Part shown: in pieces, positions 31,971-45,138 of the stretch
Layout: every line of letters begins with the position of its first letter
Numbering within the stretch: position 1 is the first letter of the stretch
Origin: Torymus aiolomorphi
Taxonomy: Eukaryota > Arthropoda > Insecta > Hymenoptera > Torymidae
Direction of reading: 5' to 3'
Length of the DNA stretch: 64,000 nucleotides
NCBI GenBank assembly: GCA_036365515.1
Contig: CM070876.1
Location: forward strand, 123,088,810 to 123,152,809
Translations under genes and position numbers: made by a program
Notes under the pieces: model-generated
The model's input: only the letters and a program-made list of their open reading frames with translations
Databases searched by the model: none
What the model was told of the DNA's origin: nothing

Positions 31971-32374
31971 AAGAATGTATTAACATGTGACGACTGAGTA
32001 TTAAATTACGCTGCTTCCTCTGCCAGGCGCAAGCCAACCCAAAAAATTTTTTTCACTCTTAATTTTGGGTGTGAGTAAGGGCGGTGGTGGTGAGACACGT
32101 CGAAAATCAAACTAGGGGGGCTGCGCCCCCCAGCGTTCCTTCGGCCCCCCTCCGCCCCCACACACACCTGCTCCACACTTCGCTCGTCGCCCGCCCCCTC
32201 CCTATGTAAAAATTTCGTTTTTACATAATAGGCACGACCGCAATACTCAGGAGAATCTTGTATTTTTATAAAAGCGAAAATTGATTAATAATATCATTAC
32301 GAAGGACAATGCACTCATGATTTTGCATACTATTAAAAAAAAAAAAATAGTTTTTGTTACCATACGGCAAACAG
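31971..32374. other. Intergenic with a GC hairpin
   Basis: A/T-rich except for 32114-32210, where GGGGGGCTGCGCCCCCC (32115-32131) can form a 7-bp stem with a 3-base loop and C-rich runs follow. A short inverted pair flanks AAATTTCG (TATGTAAAAA/TTTTTACATA, 32203-32228). No gene. Confidence 0.5.
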
Positions 32375-32377
32375 TAA

Positions 32378-33104
32378 GGGTGCGATCCCACACATGCGTT
32401 CCGTAAAATTAAACGGAACGACAAAATCGGAGTGAACTTGCAATTCGAATAATGGCGCGCGGATTTCCGTTACGTTTTTACAAAGCCCTATTCCCATGAG
32501 AGTGAGAAAAAACGCCGGAATGAGGATTGTAGTGCTTCAAGAAATTAATTTGATAATAATTTTAGGGAAACATAATTTTATTTTGTTCAGTATTTATTAA
32601 ATTGTTGTTTTTTAATTTATTCTAATGCAATTTTAGCATTACATCAACAAATTTTGATAAGTTTTAACCGAAGGTGAGGTTAGAAAACCATTCCGCTAAA
32701 AAAAAGTACTTCATGGGACTACGGTGTTCAAATTTTCGTACGGAATAGGCCCGCTCATTATGAATTATTACCATGTACATACTGTTAAACAACATTGTTT
32801 ATTGTTCATGAACAATGTTTTTAATAAGAAAAAGAAGATAAATATCAATTAGATTGTGCACAAAGTGAATATTAAAAAATTATAAATAAGTAATGTTATT
32901 AATTAATTGCGAGTAACTTTTATGGAATTAATTATTTTATTGTTATTAAGACTATTATTGTTTTTATTTATTAATATGATAATATAACTAATCAGACCCA
33001 CATGTACTACGTATTATTTAATCATGTAGTTAACACATTTTAAATCACCGCCATTACGAATTTACCATTCCGTAAGTTTTTCCGTAACGCATGGGAGCGC
33101 ACCC
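32378..33104. mobile_element. PIF/Harbinger-type MITE, 727 bp
   Basis: Termini GGGTGCGATCCCACACATGCGTT and, reverse-complemented on the right, GGGTGCGCTCCCATGCGTTACGG, flanked by TAA on both sides (32375-32377, 33105-33107). A TAA/TTA duplication with GGG termini is the PIF/Harbinger signature. The body is A/T-rich and non-coding, so it needs a transposase in trans. Confidence 0.8.
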
Positions 33105-33230
33105 TAAAGCTAATAAGCGAAAAATTGACGGTCTAAAAAACATTAGTGACCATCTCTTGCAGACATGTTACCGCGCAATGGTTATCAAGTCATGTCATAT
33201 TGTTCGTGTATAACGTATTACGTATAATAT

Positions 33231-33973
33231 TGTAACGGGCTAAAAGCTGTCCTCGGTGCGCTATATCTCAACGCGGACTTGCCGATGAACGGCGCAGCAA
33301 TTGACAGGCGCGAGCACTTACTCGTACCAACCCTCGACGATTAGCCGCCCGTCAGCTCCGTGCTGTTGCTCGCCGTCGGCTGCTTTCAACAGCAGCCTCG
33401 TCTTTTCGTTCCGTTACAACGCGCGACTTCGTCGTCGCGCTCTCTCTTGAGCGTGCTGCCCCAGCTGCTCAGTTATCACGCGAGCACTACGTACTCGGGA
33501 CCGCGGAGGCCGGCGGTATTCTTCACCATGCCACCGAATAGGGAATTAAAAGTAGGATGCGTGAAATAATACGCGAGCAAGTAAAAGCAAAGAATTATCT
33601 TTATTGCCCCTGGAGGCTGTTCACTATTTACACGCGCGGCGCGTACTCTAGGTACGCGCCGATTTGGGTGGTGCGCCCGCCCACGGGAAGTACGTGGGTG
33701 CTCTGCCGCACACACGTACGCGCAAAAGCGGCTCGCGCCGACGTGGCCGATCGCCGCGCACGATCGGCGCTCACGCGCGCGTCGGCGGCCTCGCTCGCTC
33801 GTCCGTGTTCCGCTCTCCGAACGTAGGTCGTCCGCGGGGAGAGCGCGCGTTCGCCTGGCCAGGGCTTACCTCAGTTGCAGCGACAAGGCGCGGTTGAACG
33901 CGCTCGGCGGTGCCTGCTGCCACGCGCCGCTGTGTCTCTCTCTCCACTCTCTCCTTCTTCGCTGCGACGGGGC

Positions 33974-33977
<4 letters not shown>
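33231..33977 (-). repeat. LTR half (low-coordinate side), copy A
   Basis: Starts TGTAACGGGCTAAAAGCTGTCC and is nearly identical to 48966-49703 up to a (CT)n tract. The homology begins exactly at TGTAAC, while the outer flanks differ. Contains CG-rich palindromes such as GGCGCGTACTCTAGGTACGCGCC (33637-33661, about). Short ORFs here are GC-driven. Confidence 0.75.

Positions 33978-34042
<65 letters not shown>
33978..34042. repeat. (CT)n microsatellite at the LTR / non-LTR junction
   Basis: About 32 uninterrupted CT units between the LTR half and the 5' region of the non-LTR retrotransposon. Confidence 0.97.
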
Positions 34043-34047
<5 letters not shown>

Positions 34048-34050
34048 TTG

Positions 34051-34140
34051 GCGGTAAGTGTAGACGGGTTCTGCTTGAGCTCTCACATTATTCAGCATCA
34101 CTAATAAAGTTTTTACTCCTCGGAGTCAAATCATTGCAGG
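34051..34140 (+). promoter_or_regulatory. Intron-like segment in the 5' region of the non-LTR element
   Basis: Donor GGCG/GTAAGTG and acceptor TCATTGCAG/G, about 90 bp apart. In copy B the donor GGTG/GTAAGTA lies at 50017-50022 and the acceptor TTCTAG/G at about 50109, again about 90 bp. The sites are conserved while the intervening sequence has diverged. Confidence 0.4.
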
Positions 34141-35284
34141 AAAAGGAGCCCCAGGCGGCACTCAAGCTCCCAGCCCAAAAACTGGAGGCATCGCGCTCCA
34201 GTTTTATGTGCCGGGGACCTTTTCCTCTACACGCAGACGCCCTAACCTCAACATGTCAAGCACTCGGCACACGCAACACACTCAATCACTCAATTTACAC
34301 AACTGCAGCTCACAGCATCGTCAGCTTCGCACCTTTTTGGCACCGCTTCATCACACTGCGACGGCACCCGCCTCTGTGCCGCTGCACTGCCGCAACCTAT
34401 AGGCTGCATTACGCGCAGTGCACCGGTCGCTGTCCGATCAGCTTATTGGCTTGCTGCCTCACTATCTGCTGTGTTGTCCCGCTACCTGCATTTAATCAGC
34501 TGAGAGGACGTGACCAGCTGTGTGCGCCATCATATGCTGCCTTGCTCACCACTTTCATCAGCTGTTTTATGCCCATAGGCATTCTTCTTTTTGCGTGAGT
34601 CAGCGTTGTGCCTGTCACCCTGCGCAACACACCTCGCGCAGTGCGAGTGCGAGCGCGAGTGTGAGCTTGATCATTTACCCGCGATCTACCTTGCCGGCCA
34701 CTGCTACTTAACTTGTTTTAATTTTAATTGCTTTTAATTTGTTTGACCTGCGTTTTCTTTTTAATTTAATTTTATTATACTAAAGTAGCTGAAACTGCCA
34801 TTTTTACTAATTGTACAATTTTTAATTTTCTTTTATTTATTTTTCTTTCTATTTTTATATATATTGCATAGCGTTTCTGATCTTTCTAATTAACTAATTT
34901 TTAATAATTATCTGGCCGCTCACTCTTTCATTTACAAAAATTTAATTTTTTTTTATTTAATAACCACCATCTCTGCCGATCTATAGTTTTTAACTGAATA
35001 GATTATACGTTTGATATTTTATTAAGTCTGACTGCTTGCGTTTTATACTACTGTGTAAACGGGTGTAAAAGGCCCCTGCTTTGCCGGCTTGTCTGACCTA
35101 GTTAAGGTCTTGATCACTACATTCATAGATCATAAGCAGCAGGCTATTTTTAACACTTTTTAATCTGTTTTCTTGTTTTTCTTGTTTTTTTCTTGTTTTT
35201 ATTCATAACTGTGTGTCTGTTAAACTGCAGCGGCCTTTTATACCAGTGATTATTAAAAAATTTATTTTTTTTTTTTATTTTTAA

Positions 35285-35289
35285 TTAAT

Positions 35290-35352
<63 letters not shown>

Positions 35353-35355
35353 TTA
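35285..35355. repeat. (TTTA)n microsatellite
   Basis: About 17 tetramers with few interruptions, in the 5' untranslated region of the non-LTR element. Confidence 0.9.
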
Positions 35356-35582
35356 ATTTTATTTATTTATTTATTTTTTTGTAATTTTTGCACTTATATT
35401 CATCATTGTATCTTGCATCTCGCCTTCATAAACTGACACTACGTCGTGCATTTCATTTTTTATTTTCCATTTTTCACGTTTCAGCTCATTTGTCATTTTT
35501 AACTTTCGTGTTGTAGATTCTAGTTTTTTATCTCTCATTACTCATAACATACATCTTTCGTGCGCTCGATACACAAAACAAA

Positions 35583-36719
35583 ATGGACATTATTTGTCGT
35601 GGCTGCAGCAAAAGTATAAAAACGAAATGTAGTACATGTGAACACTGCAATAGCAACTTCCATCCTAATTGCACGACTTTCAAGCAGGTTCACAACAAAG
35701 CAAACAAGCTTATTAGTGCCTGTCGAGCTTGCATTTCTGCGGCAAATACTAATACTAATAAGCAGAGAGATGAGACACTCAATGGGAGCAATAGTGCACC
35801 GTCAATTGACCCTTTACAACAGATCCTTCAAAAACTTACCAGGCTAGAAAACCTTGAAGGCAGTATGAACACGTTGAGCTCAACCATTGATGCCAGACTA
35901 GGGGAATTTTCAACGGCGATCACAAACATCGAGGAGAGGCTATCATCTCTGGATGTGTTACCAAGTCTTGTAACGCGTTTATCGGCTGCGGAAGAGGCCA
36001 TTTCACATGTGCAGACTGAGCAGCTGAGCCTTCGTCAGCAGGTTGCTGCTCTTAGCACAGCTAAACAAGCTCCACCTGCTCTTGATGTTTCTGCTGCTAA
36101 CCGTTTGAAGAAACTGGAGAATGATGTACAAAATCTTTGTACCCTACAACGCAGTGTTGCCAACGAGCTCGTAATTACAGGACTTCCAACAACAACAGAA
36201 ACGTCGACCATGAAAGGCCTTGTATTTGCAGCGCTTAAAGTTCTCGATCCTGGTTTCCTGGAACGTGATATTATGCATGTACGCCGAATGCATAGCAAAA
36301 CAATAACTGAGCATGTACCATCCACTTCCTCCCCGGATGCTACTGCTGACACTCAGCTGTCTGACAGTCACACTCCTGCTAAAACTATCTCTGTACCGCT
36401 CATTGTACGCCTGTCATCGCCTGATCTGATGCTGAATCTCATTAATGCAAAAATAAAAATGGGAAAACTGCACTCGTCGCAGCTCAATGTCGAACTGCTT
36501 GAATTAGCCAAAATAACGACTCCCTTACCGTCCTCACTCATCAACATAAACGAGTTGCTTCCTGCAGACCTACATAGACTGCGTTTGCAGGCACGAACTG
36601 AGGCGAAAAAGAAAGGTTTCATTACTTATGTACGTAGTGGTCGTCTCTACATCAAGAAGAAAAAAAAGAAGATCACGCAACTATCATTTCATCTACTGAA
36701 GAGCTCAATCATTTTTTAG
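35583..36719 (+). CDS. Non-LTR ORF1 protein with PHD-like zinc finger and coiled coil
   Basis: 378 residues from ATG 35583. Residues 1-55 hold a Cys/His cluster of PHD type (CRGC...C..CEHC...FHPNC...CRAC). A heptad-rich helix follows (residues 75-205: LQQILQKLTRLENLEGSMNT and repeats of LS.I..RL). A conserved globular part follows (ELVITGLPTT...VFAALKVL...DIMHVRRMH...PLIVRLSSPDL), and the end is Lys-rich. Such ORF1 proteins bind RNA as trimers or multimers and accompany CR1/L2/jockey-like elements. The frame is intact. ORF2 begins about 90 bp after its stop. Confidence 0.85.
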   Translation: MDIICRGCSKSIKTKCSTCEHCNSNFHPNCTTFKQVHNKANKLISACRACISAANTNTNKQRDETLNGSNSAPSIDPLQQILQKLTRLENLEGSMNTLSSTIDARLGEFSTAITNIEERLSSLDVLPSLVTRLSAAEEAISHVQTEQLSLRQQVAALSTAKQAPPALDVSAANRLKKLENDVQNLCTLQRSVANELVITGLPTTTETSTMKGLVFAALKVLDPGFLERDIMHVRRMHSKTITEHVPSTSSPDATADTQLSDSHTPAKTISVPLIVRLSSPDLMLNLINAKIKMGKLHSSQLNVELLELAKITTPLPSSLININELLPADLHRLRLQARTEAKKKGFITYVRSGRLYIKKKKKKITQLSFHLLKSSIIF

Positions 36720-36809
36720 CTTAGACTCATCTCATCATCACTATTCTTTCAATCATGTTAATCTCATCCCTACTCACCCTCCATCTTCATCCACATCAAG
36801 TTTTTCCGG

Positions 36810-37515
36810 GTCTCGGAACCACGGCCTCAGTGTATGCCACTTTAATGCAAACTCTATTCGAGCGCACATGGGAATGATCAATCACTATCTGTCTACTCAC
36901 AACTTCTTCCATGTAATAGCTGTTACTGAGACCTGGCTTGATCCTGTAGCAGATTATAGCAATATTGTCTTCTTACATGACTACATTCTTTTTCGGCGCG
37001 ATCGTAATAGGAACGGTGGTGGTGTTGCGCTCTTCATCCACAACTCTATTTCTGCCACTGTTCTCTGCTCATCAGATGGTGTCTGGACTGGTAAACCAGG
37101 CAAGCCAGAATATCTCTTCTGTGAAGTAACAGGCAATGGTCATCCGCCATTTTTCGTCGCTGTAGTCTATCGACCACCACACGCGCCTTTTCTTAGAGAT
37201 ACTGATTTTATAGACAAAATCACTACCTACATGCATGACTACAGCACTAAGATTATTCTTGGCGATTTTAATGCCGACCAGCTCTCCTTATCTGATGATG
37301 CGGTTTTCATTCGCAAGTTTATTGCAGAAAATGGACTCCACAATGTTCCGTACGGTGCGACTCACCACAAACTTACCTCCGACACCTGGCTTGATCTCTG
37401 CTTAATAGATGAACAAGACCGCATATTAGACTTCTCGAAGACTGAGTCACCATTCATCAACGGTCATGATCTTATCGCTGCTACACTTGCGCTTCAAACC
37501 CCAAACCCTCATTAA
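36810..37515 (+). CDS. Non-LTR ORF2, apurinic-like endonuclease domain
   Basis: The open frame enters with SVCHFNANSIRAH (first metal site Asn) before the first ATG at 36868. It continues with VIAVTETWL (Glu), FRRDRNRNGGGVALF, FFVAVVYRPPH, IILGDFNAD and INGHDLIAATL near the end, in the canonical order of APE-type endonucleases. The domain nicks target DNA to prime reverse transcription. The frame ends at 37515, because one base appears to be lost or gained near the CCCAAACCC run at about 37497-37508. Confidence 0.88.
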
Positions 37516-39635
37516 CATCATTCACCTATCGTGACTATAATGCCATTAGCGCGGAGTCTCTTATTGACTTTCTGAGAGGTTTGGATTGGTCTGTCGCTGA
37601 GTCGGCTCCCCTTCATGAATGTGTCTCTGTCCTGCAATCCCACGTGGCTACAGCTATCAATAATCTCGCCCCGGTCAAAACTGTTACTCCTGGAAAAAAC
37701 AGGCATCCATGGTTTATGCCAGAACATCGTGTCTTAATCAAAGAGAGAGATCGCTTGTATAAGCGTTTTCGTAGGTCTCGTACAGAACATGATCTGTATT
37801 TATACCGAGAAGCTCGAGATTCAGCACATTCTTCAATTGAGGAAGCCAGAAATAACTATTACCATCATCGATTATCAACGCTGACTAATCCGAAGGATAT
37901 CTGGCGTGAGCTTCAGCATTTAGGCATCACAGGACCGAAAAAATCAACTTCATCGTTGTTCTCCATCGACCAGCTCAATGCACATTTTAGAAGCGTTTCT
38001 TATGATCCGGCTACTCCTTCTGTTTCTGACTTTCTCAGTACCCTGATCCCATCAAACAACGCTGAGTGTTTCTCATTTAGGGAGTTCCAAATCTCTGATA
38101 TATGTGATGCAGTAAATCACTTTAGTACACAAGCTAGAGGACCTGATGGTATTCTGCAGCGTATAATATTACTTGCACTACCTTTTCTTGCCCCTATCAT
38201 CTGTAAAGTTTTTAACCAAACTCTACGCGAAGCATGCTTTCCGCAACTATGGAAGAAATCTTCCGTAATTGCCCTGAACAAGGTGAATACCCCGAATAGC
38301 TTGAGTGATTTTCGCCCAATATCTCTCCTTTGTTTTCTCTCTAAAGCACTTGAGTGGTTGGTATACCAGCAAATGTCTTGTTACTTAGAATCTAGGCTTC
38401 TTCTCAATCCTCTTCAAACTGGTTTTCGATCTGGACACAGCACTCAAACAGCCCTACTGAAGCTCACTGACGATATTAGGCTTGGAATAAATAGGAAACG
38501 AGTCACTCTGCTTCTTCAATTTGACTTTAGTAAGGCTTTTGACTCTGCCTGTCACGTCAAGCTCCTACAGAAATTGCTAGAGCATGGTTTCTCTAAATCA
38601 GTAATCAATTGGATAGCGTCGTATTTGGTTGGTCGTCAGCAAGCGGTCGTTGACAACAAAGGCAACTTTTCATCGTTTCTGGAGCTGAATACCGGAGTAC
38701 CTCAGGGCTCTGTGTTGGGGCCATTGCTCTTTGCCATTTATGTTAACGATCTGACCCTATGTCTTGATCATGATGTTTCCCACATCATGTATGCTGATGA
38801 CCTTCAGCTCTATATCAGCTGTCCTCTTGAGGAGCTCGACAATTTTTCTGCTAAGATGAGCTCAAATGCAGACCGCATCATGAGCTGGGCCACTCGCAAT
38901 GCGCTTCGGCTCAATGTCGGTAAGACGAAAGCCATGGTAATAGGTTCTCCTCGCTATATCAATTCTCTCCTCTCTGTAACCAGAAACTTCATCGATATTG
39001 GTTGCACCCCTGTCCTCTATGAATCTTCATTGCGCAATTTGGGTGTGGTGCTTGACTCTAAGCTCAACTGGAATGAGCATATTGCGCATATTTGCCGCCG
39101 AGTTCGTGCTCTTATGTACCGTCTCTATTATTTTAGAAAAAGCACCAACCTACGTCTGCGTAAGCACCTTATCCAAATGCTTCTTTTTCCGGTGATTGAC
39201 TACTGCTGCGTTGTATACAACAATCTCTCGAAGGATGTCAACGACAGACTTCAGACACTTGTCAACTCAGGTATCCGTTACATCTATGGCTTGAAACGGA
39301 GGGAGCATATAACTCGCTACAGGCGTGAGCTTGGCTGGTTGACTACGACTGCACGTGCGAAGTATTTTGCTGCGAATTTACTACGCAAAATCTTCAATAC
39401 AGCTACGCCGTCCTATCTACTGGCCTTTTTTGATTTTACAGTTGCTACTCGACCAGTCAGGGGTGAAATGAAGCCCTTAGATATTCGTAGCTTTAGTACC
39501 GTGACACTGAAAAACTCATTTCATATCAGTTCTGCATATCTCTGGAATTCATTACCATCAAACATCCGCAATATCATTTCTGTTCCCCATTTCAAATCAT
39601 GTCTTCATCAACATCTCTTCAATTCCGATGCGTAA
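37516..39635 (+). CDS. Non-LTR ORF2, reverse transcriptase and C-terminal domain
   Basis: Frame from about 37507 (FTYRDYNAISAESLIDFLRG) with the first ATG at 37581, to TAA 39635. RT blocks: GPDGILQRIILL, FRPISLLCFLSKALEW, GFRSGHSTQTALLKL, FDFSKAFDSACH (first Asp), GVPQGSVLGPLLF, MYADDLQLY (YADD catalytic pair), LRLNVGKTKAMV and LGVVLDSKLNWNEHI. The C-terminal part ends with SAYLWNSLPSNIRN, common in CR1/L2-like elements; no RNase H is seen. It would make cDNA by target-primed reverse transcription. One frameshift separates it from the endonuclease, otherwise intact. Confidence 0.93.
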
Positions 39636-39920
39636 AACGCACAAAAACTATGCCCCATCTATGTCATGATCATTCCATCCATCGTCATGCTTTTGCTTTT
39701 TATTTTGCGCTCTATTTTTATTTTTTGCGCTCTATTTTTTAGTCTTATTTTTTTTATTTTTAATTTTTTGCAGTTTCAGTATACTTTGCGTAACCACTCA
39801 CTATTCGTAATATTCGTAATATTTCGCTATTTGTAATAACTCTTTGTAACAACACTCTTTGTAATAACGCTAATTGTAAATCTTGTCTCTATTGTTCAAC
39901 ACAATGAACAGCAATAAACA

Positions 39921-40420
<500 letters not shown>

Positions 40421-43385
40421 ATGAGAGAATGACTCCAAGAGTATTTCTCGGCAGTCGAGAATCACTCGCAGAGTATTTCCGCACGATAGAGAATAACTCC
40501 GAGAGTATTTCTCGATGGTCGAGAATCGCTCCAAGAGTATTTCTCAAAGATTGGGAATAACTCCAAGAGTATTTCTCCACGATCGAGAATCACTCCAAGA
40601 GTACTTTCTGACGATAGAAAAACACTCCGAGAGTATTTCTAGAAGGTTGAGTAACATAGAGAGAATGACTTCAAGAGTATTTCTCGAGGGTCAAGAATCA
40701 CAATGAGAGAATGACTCCAAGAGTATTTTCCGACGATTGAAAAACAGGACGAGAGAATTTCTCGACGATCGACAATCACTCCGAGCATATTTCACGACGG
40801 TCGAGAACCACTCTGGGAGAATTACGCCAAGAGTATTACGTGATGATCTAGAATCACACTCAGAGTATTTCCCGATGGTCGAGAATCACTCTGAGAGTAG
40901 TACCCGTCGAATGAAAATCACTATGAGATTATTTCACGACGGTCGTGAATCACTCGGGGAGACTCCATCCAAAAGTATTACGAGGCACTCGAGAATCACT
41001 GCAGGAGTATTTCTCGACGATCGAGAATCACTCCAAGAGTATTTCTCGACGGTCGGTATTCACTCTAAGAGAATCACTTGCCGAGTATTTCTCGGCCCTT
41101 GGGAATCACTCTGTGAGAATCACTTCAAGAGTATTACGCGACGATCGAGAATTACACCATGAGTATTTCTGGACAGCCGAGAATCACTACAGGAGTATTT
41201 CTCGATGATCAAAAATAACTCTGAGAGTTCACTTGAGTATTGAGAAAGACTCTGCAAGTATTCCTCGGCAGTAGAAAAATACTTCAAGAGTAGTTCTCGA
41301 CGGTCGAGAATCACACCGAGAAAATTACTCCGAGAGTATTCCTCGACAATTGAGAATCACTCCGAGAGTAGGTCTCGAGTAGGTCCAAGAGTATTCCTCG
41401 ACAATTGAGAATCACTCCGAGAGTAGGTCTCAAAGATCGAGACTCGCTCAGAGGGTAGTACTCGACGGTCGCGAATCACTCTGGAAGAATCACTCCAAGA
41501 GTATTTCTCGACGATCGAGAATCATACCAAGAGTATTTCTCGACGGTCGAGAATCACTCCGAGAGAATCACTCCAACAGTATTTTCCAACGATCGAAAAA
41601 CACTCCGAGAGTATTTCTCGAAGGTTGAGAAACACTCGGAGAGAATGACTTCAAGAGTATATCTCGACGGTCGATAATCGCTCCGAGAGAATTTCGCCAA
41701 GAGTATTTGACGACGATCGAGAATCACTCCGAGAGTATTTCTCGGCGATCGATAATCACTCTAAGAGAATCACTCGAAGAGTATTTCTCGGCCGTCGGGA
41801 ATCACTCTGTGAGAAACACTTTAAGAGTATTACGCGACGATAGAGAATTACACCAAGAGTATTTCTTGACAGCCGAGAATCACTATAGGAGTATTTCTCG
41901 ACGATCAAAAATCACTCCGAGAGTTCACTCGAGTGTTGAGAAAAACTCTGCGAGTATTTCTCAGCTGTAGAGAAATACTTCAAGAGTAGTTCTCGATGGT
42001 CGAGCATAACTCGGAGAGTCTTTCTCGACGATTGGCAATAACTGCAAGAGTATTCCTCGACGGTCGAAAATCACACCGATAGAATTACTCGGAGGGTATC
42101 CCTCGGCAATTGAGAATCACTCCGAGAGTAGTTCTCAAAGGTCGAGACTCACTCACAGTACTTCTCGATGGTCGCGAATCGCTCCGAGAGAATTTCACCG
42201 AGAGTATTTGTCGACGATCGAAAATCACTCCAATAGTAGTTCTTGATGGTCGGGAATCACTGTGGGAGAATCAATCCAAAATTATTACGTGACGATCTAG
42301 AATTACACTGAGAGTATTTCCCGATGGTCGGGAATCACTTCGGAAGTATTACTCGATGGTCGCTAAGCATTCTGAGAGCATTTCTCGTCGATCGAGAATC
42401 ACTCCGAGATTATTTCTCGACGGTCGATAATCACTACAGTAGAAAAATACTCCAAGAATAGTTCTCGACTGTCGAGAATCACTCCGAGAGTATTTCTCGA
42501 CGGTCAAGAATCAGAATGAGAGAATGACTCCAAGAGTATTTCTCGGCCGGCAAGAATCACTCGGAGAGAATTTCTGGACGATTGGGAATAACTCCAAGAG
42601 TATTTCTCGATGGTCGAGAATTACTCCGAGAGAATAGCTCCAAGAGTATTTTCCGACGACCGAAAAATAGTCCGAGAGCATTTCTCGACGATCGACAAAC
42701 ACTTCGAGCGTATTTCACGACGGTCGAGAATCACTCTGGGAGAATTACTCCAAGAGTATTACGTGATGATCTAGAATCACACTAAGAGTATTTCCCGATG
42801 GTCGAGAATCACTCCTAGAGAATCACTCCAAGAGTATTTTCCAACGATCCAAAAACACTCCGAGAGTATTTCCCTAAGGTTGAGAAACACTCGGAGAGAA
42901 TGACTTCAAGAGTATATCTCGACGGTCGATAATCGCTCCGAGAGAATTACGCCGAGAGTGTTTGGCGACGATCAAGAATCACTCTCACAGAAACTCTCGA
43001 CGGTCGCGAATAACTCTGAGAAGATTTCATGACGATAGATAATTACTAGGACAGTATTTGTCGACGATCGAGAATTACAACGAGATTATTTCTTGATGGT
43101 CGAGAATCACTGAGATTATTTCACCACGGTCGGCAATCTCTCCGAGAGTTTGCTCGAGTGTTGAGAATCACTCTGCGAGTATTTCTCGACGGTCGAAAAA
43201 TACTCCGAGAGTATTACTCGACGGTCGAGAGTCACTCCGAGAGTATTTCTCGTCGGTCGAGAAGCACTCCGAGAGTAGTTTTCGACGATCAAGAATCACT
43301 CAGGGGTAATCACTCCAAGAGTATTACGCGACGATTGAGAATAACTGAGAGTATTTTTCGACGGTCGAGAACCACTTCGAGACCA
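40421..43385. repeat. Satellite of 32-bp hairpin units, ~3 kb
   Basis: Roughly 85-90 imperfect copies of a unit close to GAGAATCACTCCGAGAGTATT plus TCTCGACGGTC (32 bp). Each unit has complementary ends (CGAGAA...TTCTCG), so every monomer can form a small stem-loop and the array reads similarly on both strands. Some units are extended by GAGAATCACTCCAAGAG insertions. The array starts directly after the CACACA end of the LTR half. Short ORFs on both strands are by-products. Confidence 0.93.
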
Positions 43386-44060
43386 AGTCGAGTGTGAGCG
43401 GAAGTTGATACAGCTTCCGTTCGTAGCGATTGAACCGTTTGCGGAAGGAGGAAAGGAGTGGGACCAGGACGAACCTGCTCCGCGAATACTCCAAAACCCG
43501 GACCATTGGCCTCGTGGAAAGGGGTTTCGGCAGCGGTTCAATCCCCGATGCCGAGAAGATGGTATTCCCGAGTCCGCCGCGCCATCAATGGCGACAGAGG
43601 CCACTCCTGTCGACGTCTTAACTTTCAAGATGGAAGTGGGGGAGACGGCACGATCTCCGGGAGCTAACGAGGAGGTTACGGAATCGTCCCATCCCATCTC
43701 CGAGGCAGCGAACGAGGGCACGCCAGTCGTGGGGTTACGGGTGGGAGAACGATCGGTGTTCAACCGTCTAGGCAGTCGATCGTCAGTAAGGCCGCAGAGA
43801 AGGTCGCCGGACCGGTTTCCGGATTTGAGTGGGTGTCCTACCCGGGGGGCTCTGGGTCTCCGCCCTGTATCTGTAAATCTTACTCTCTGATATTGTAGCT
43901 ATCGTCGCGCAGCATTCTGACTTCACAGCTGCACGAGTCAGAGAAAACATACTGCGAATTATCGCTGTCGTTGTCGTCGACGAGAATTTTAGCAACCCAC
44001 GGGCCTCGACGAGTTCTTTGCTGTCAACGTCGAATAGTGTCAACATGAAATAGGGTTATG
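43386..44060. other. GC-rich segment with unrecognised ORFs on both strands
   Basis: Plus ORF 43405-43890 (161 residues; KEWDQDEPAPRILQNPDHWP, Pro/Arg-rich end) begins just beyond the satellite. Minus ORF 44046-43783 (87 residues; MLTLFDVDSKELVEARGLL) overlaps its end. Base composition differs from both neighbours. I recognise no domain; either could be a degraded retroelement frame. Confidence 0.3.
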
Positions 44061-45133
44061 TAAAGTATATATAAACAATAACCTGTTGCGCACGGCAACC
44101 GTCTGAAGTTGCGCGATCGGTCTCTCTGACCTCCACCAAAATCGCCGACTTAAATCATTATTTACTCAAAATCAGTACATTTTCGGGACTTGGGCCCATT
44201 GGAACTTTTGTTCAGGAGATAATAAGCTACAATTTGAATATACTTTCAGGCCATTTCACCGGGACCCAATCTCCCATTTGATTCTTCCGGGGTCCTTTTT
44301 TGTATATTTGTTTTCATGTCGAAGCGTTCAAAAAAACATCTTTATATATATATATATGATTGGGCACTAAGAACACGCGCATTTCAAAATTTCAAATACA
44401 CAGTATACTCAGGACGCGGCCACAATACCGTTACAGCGGTGTGATGACTCGAGTGACAACCATGAATTCAATTTACTCAAGCGAACTTGATACTCCGAGC
44501 CGACCTGGGATTGTTGTGACCGCATCCTCATGATTATCGTTAGCAAACCACAATTATAACTTAACGTTGAAAGTTGATTTCGACATCTACGTATAGCATT
44601 ATTAAGCAAGAAATAAATAAACTACATTGTTACCTACATTAGAAAGTGAGTAAAATTTTTTATCACCTTAATATTCAGCCTAATTTTATTGTTATACAAT
44701 TTCAAAATATAATAGAAATTGAACTTTCAAATTTTTTCAGAATGAACATTCTCAATCAGTTATATGGTACCTATACTTAATTTTGATCAGACTATCAAAT
44801 TAATATAAGAACTTCCATTTGAATCAGACTTTTTTACATCTGTTTTTTGGCATTGAGGAGATAAACATAAAATTTTAACAAAAACGTTTACTGCAATATA
44901 TAGGTTATGTTTGGAAGTAAGTGTTATATAAAAAATTGTTCTTTTATATATTTAATACTTCTTTAATATAATTTTGTTTCATTGGATGTTTAAAAGATTA
45001 ATTTAAAATTTTTTCAGAGTTAATGTTCTTAATTGGAAATTTATTATTAGTTTTAAAAATCATAATTAAGTATGTAGCTATTTATTAAATTCACATTAAA
45101 TTGAGTTATGTCTTCCACTGTATTCGTTTAATT
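44061..45133. other. A/T-rich intergenic DNA
   Basis: No gene or RNA recognised. A short (TA)n at 44343-44358; the minus ORF at 44409-44609 is unremarkable. Confidence 0.5.
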
Positions 45134-45138
45134 GAAAA

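Noticed and set aside
32105..32140. Rho-independent terminator-like GC hairpin
   Set aside because: Bacterial terminators are not expected in this eukaryotic DNA, and no T-run follows the stem; kept only as a local hairpin.
34010..34598. 234-codon plus-strand ORF (33894-34598) across the CT tract
   Set aside because: Crosses the LTR/(CT)n/non-LTR junction; the Ser-Leu run comes from CT repeats and the rest lacks domain features.
40421..43385. CRISPR array (about 30-bp repeats at regular spacing)
   Set aside because: Units are contiguous and imperfect with no unique spacers, no cas genes are present, and the DNA is eukaryotic. It is a satellite.
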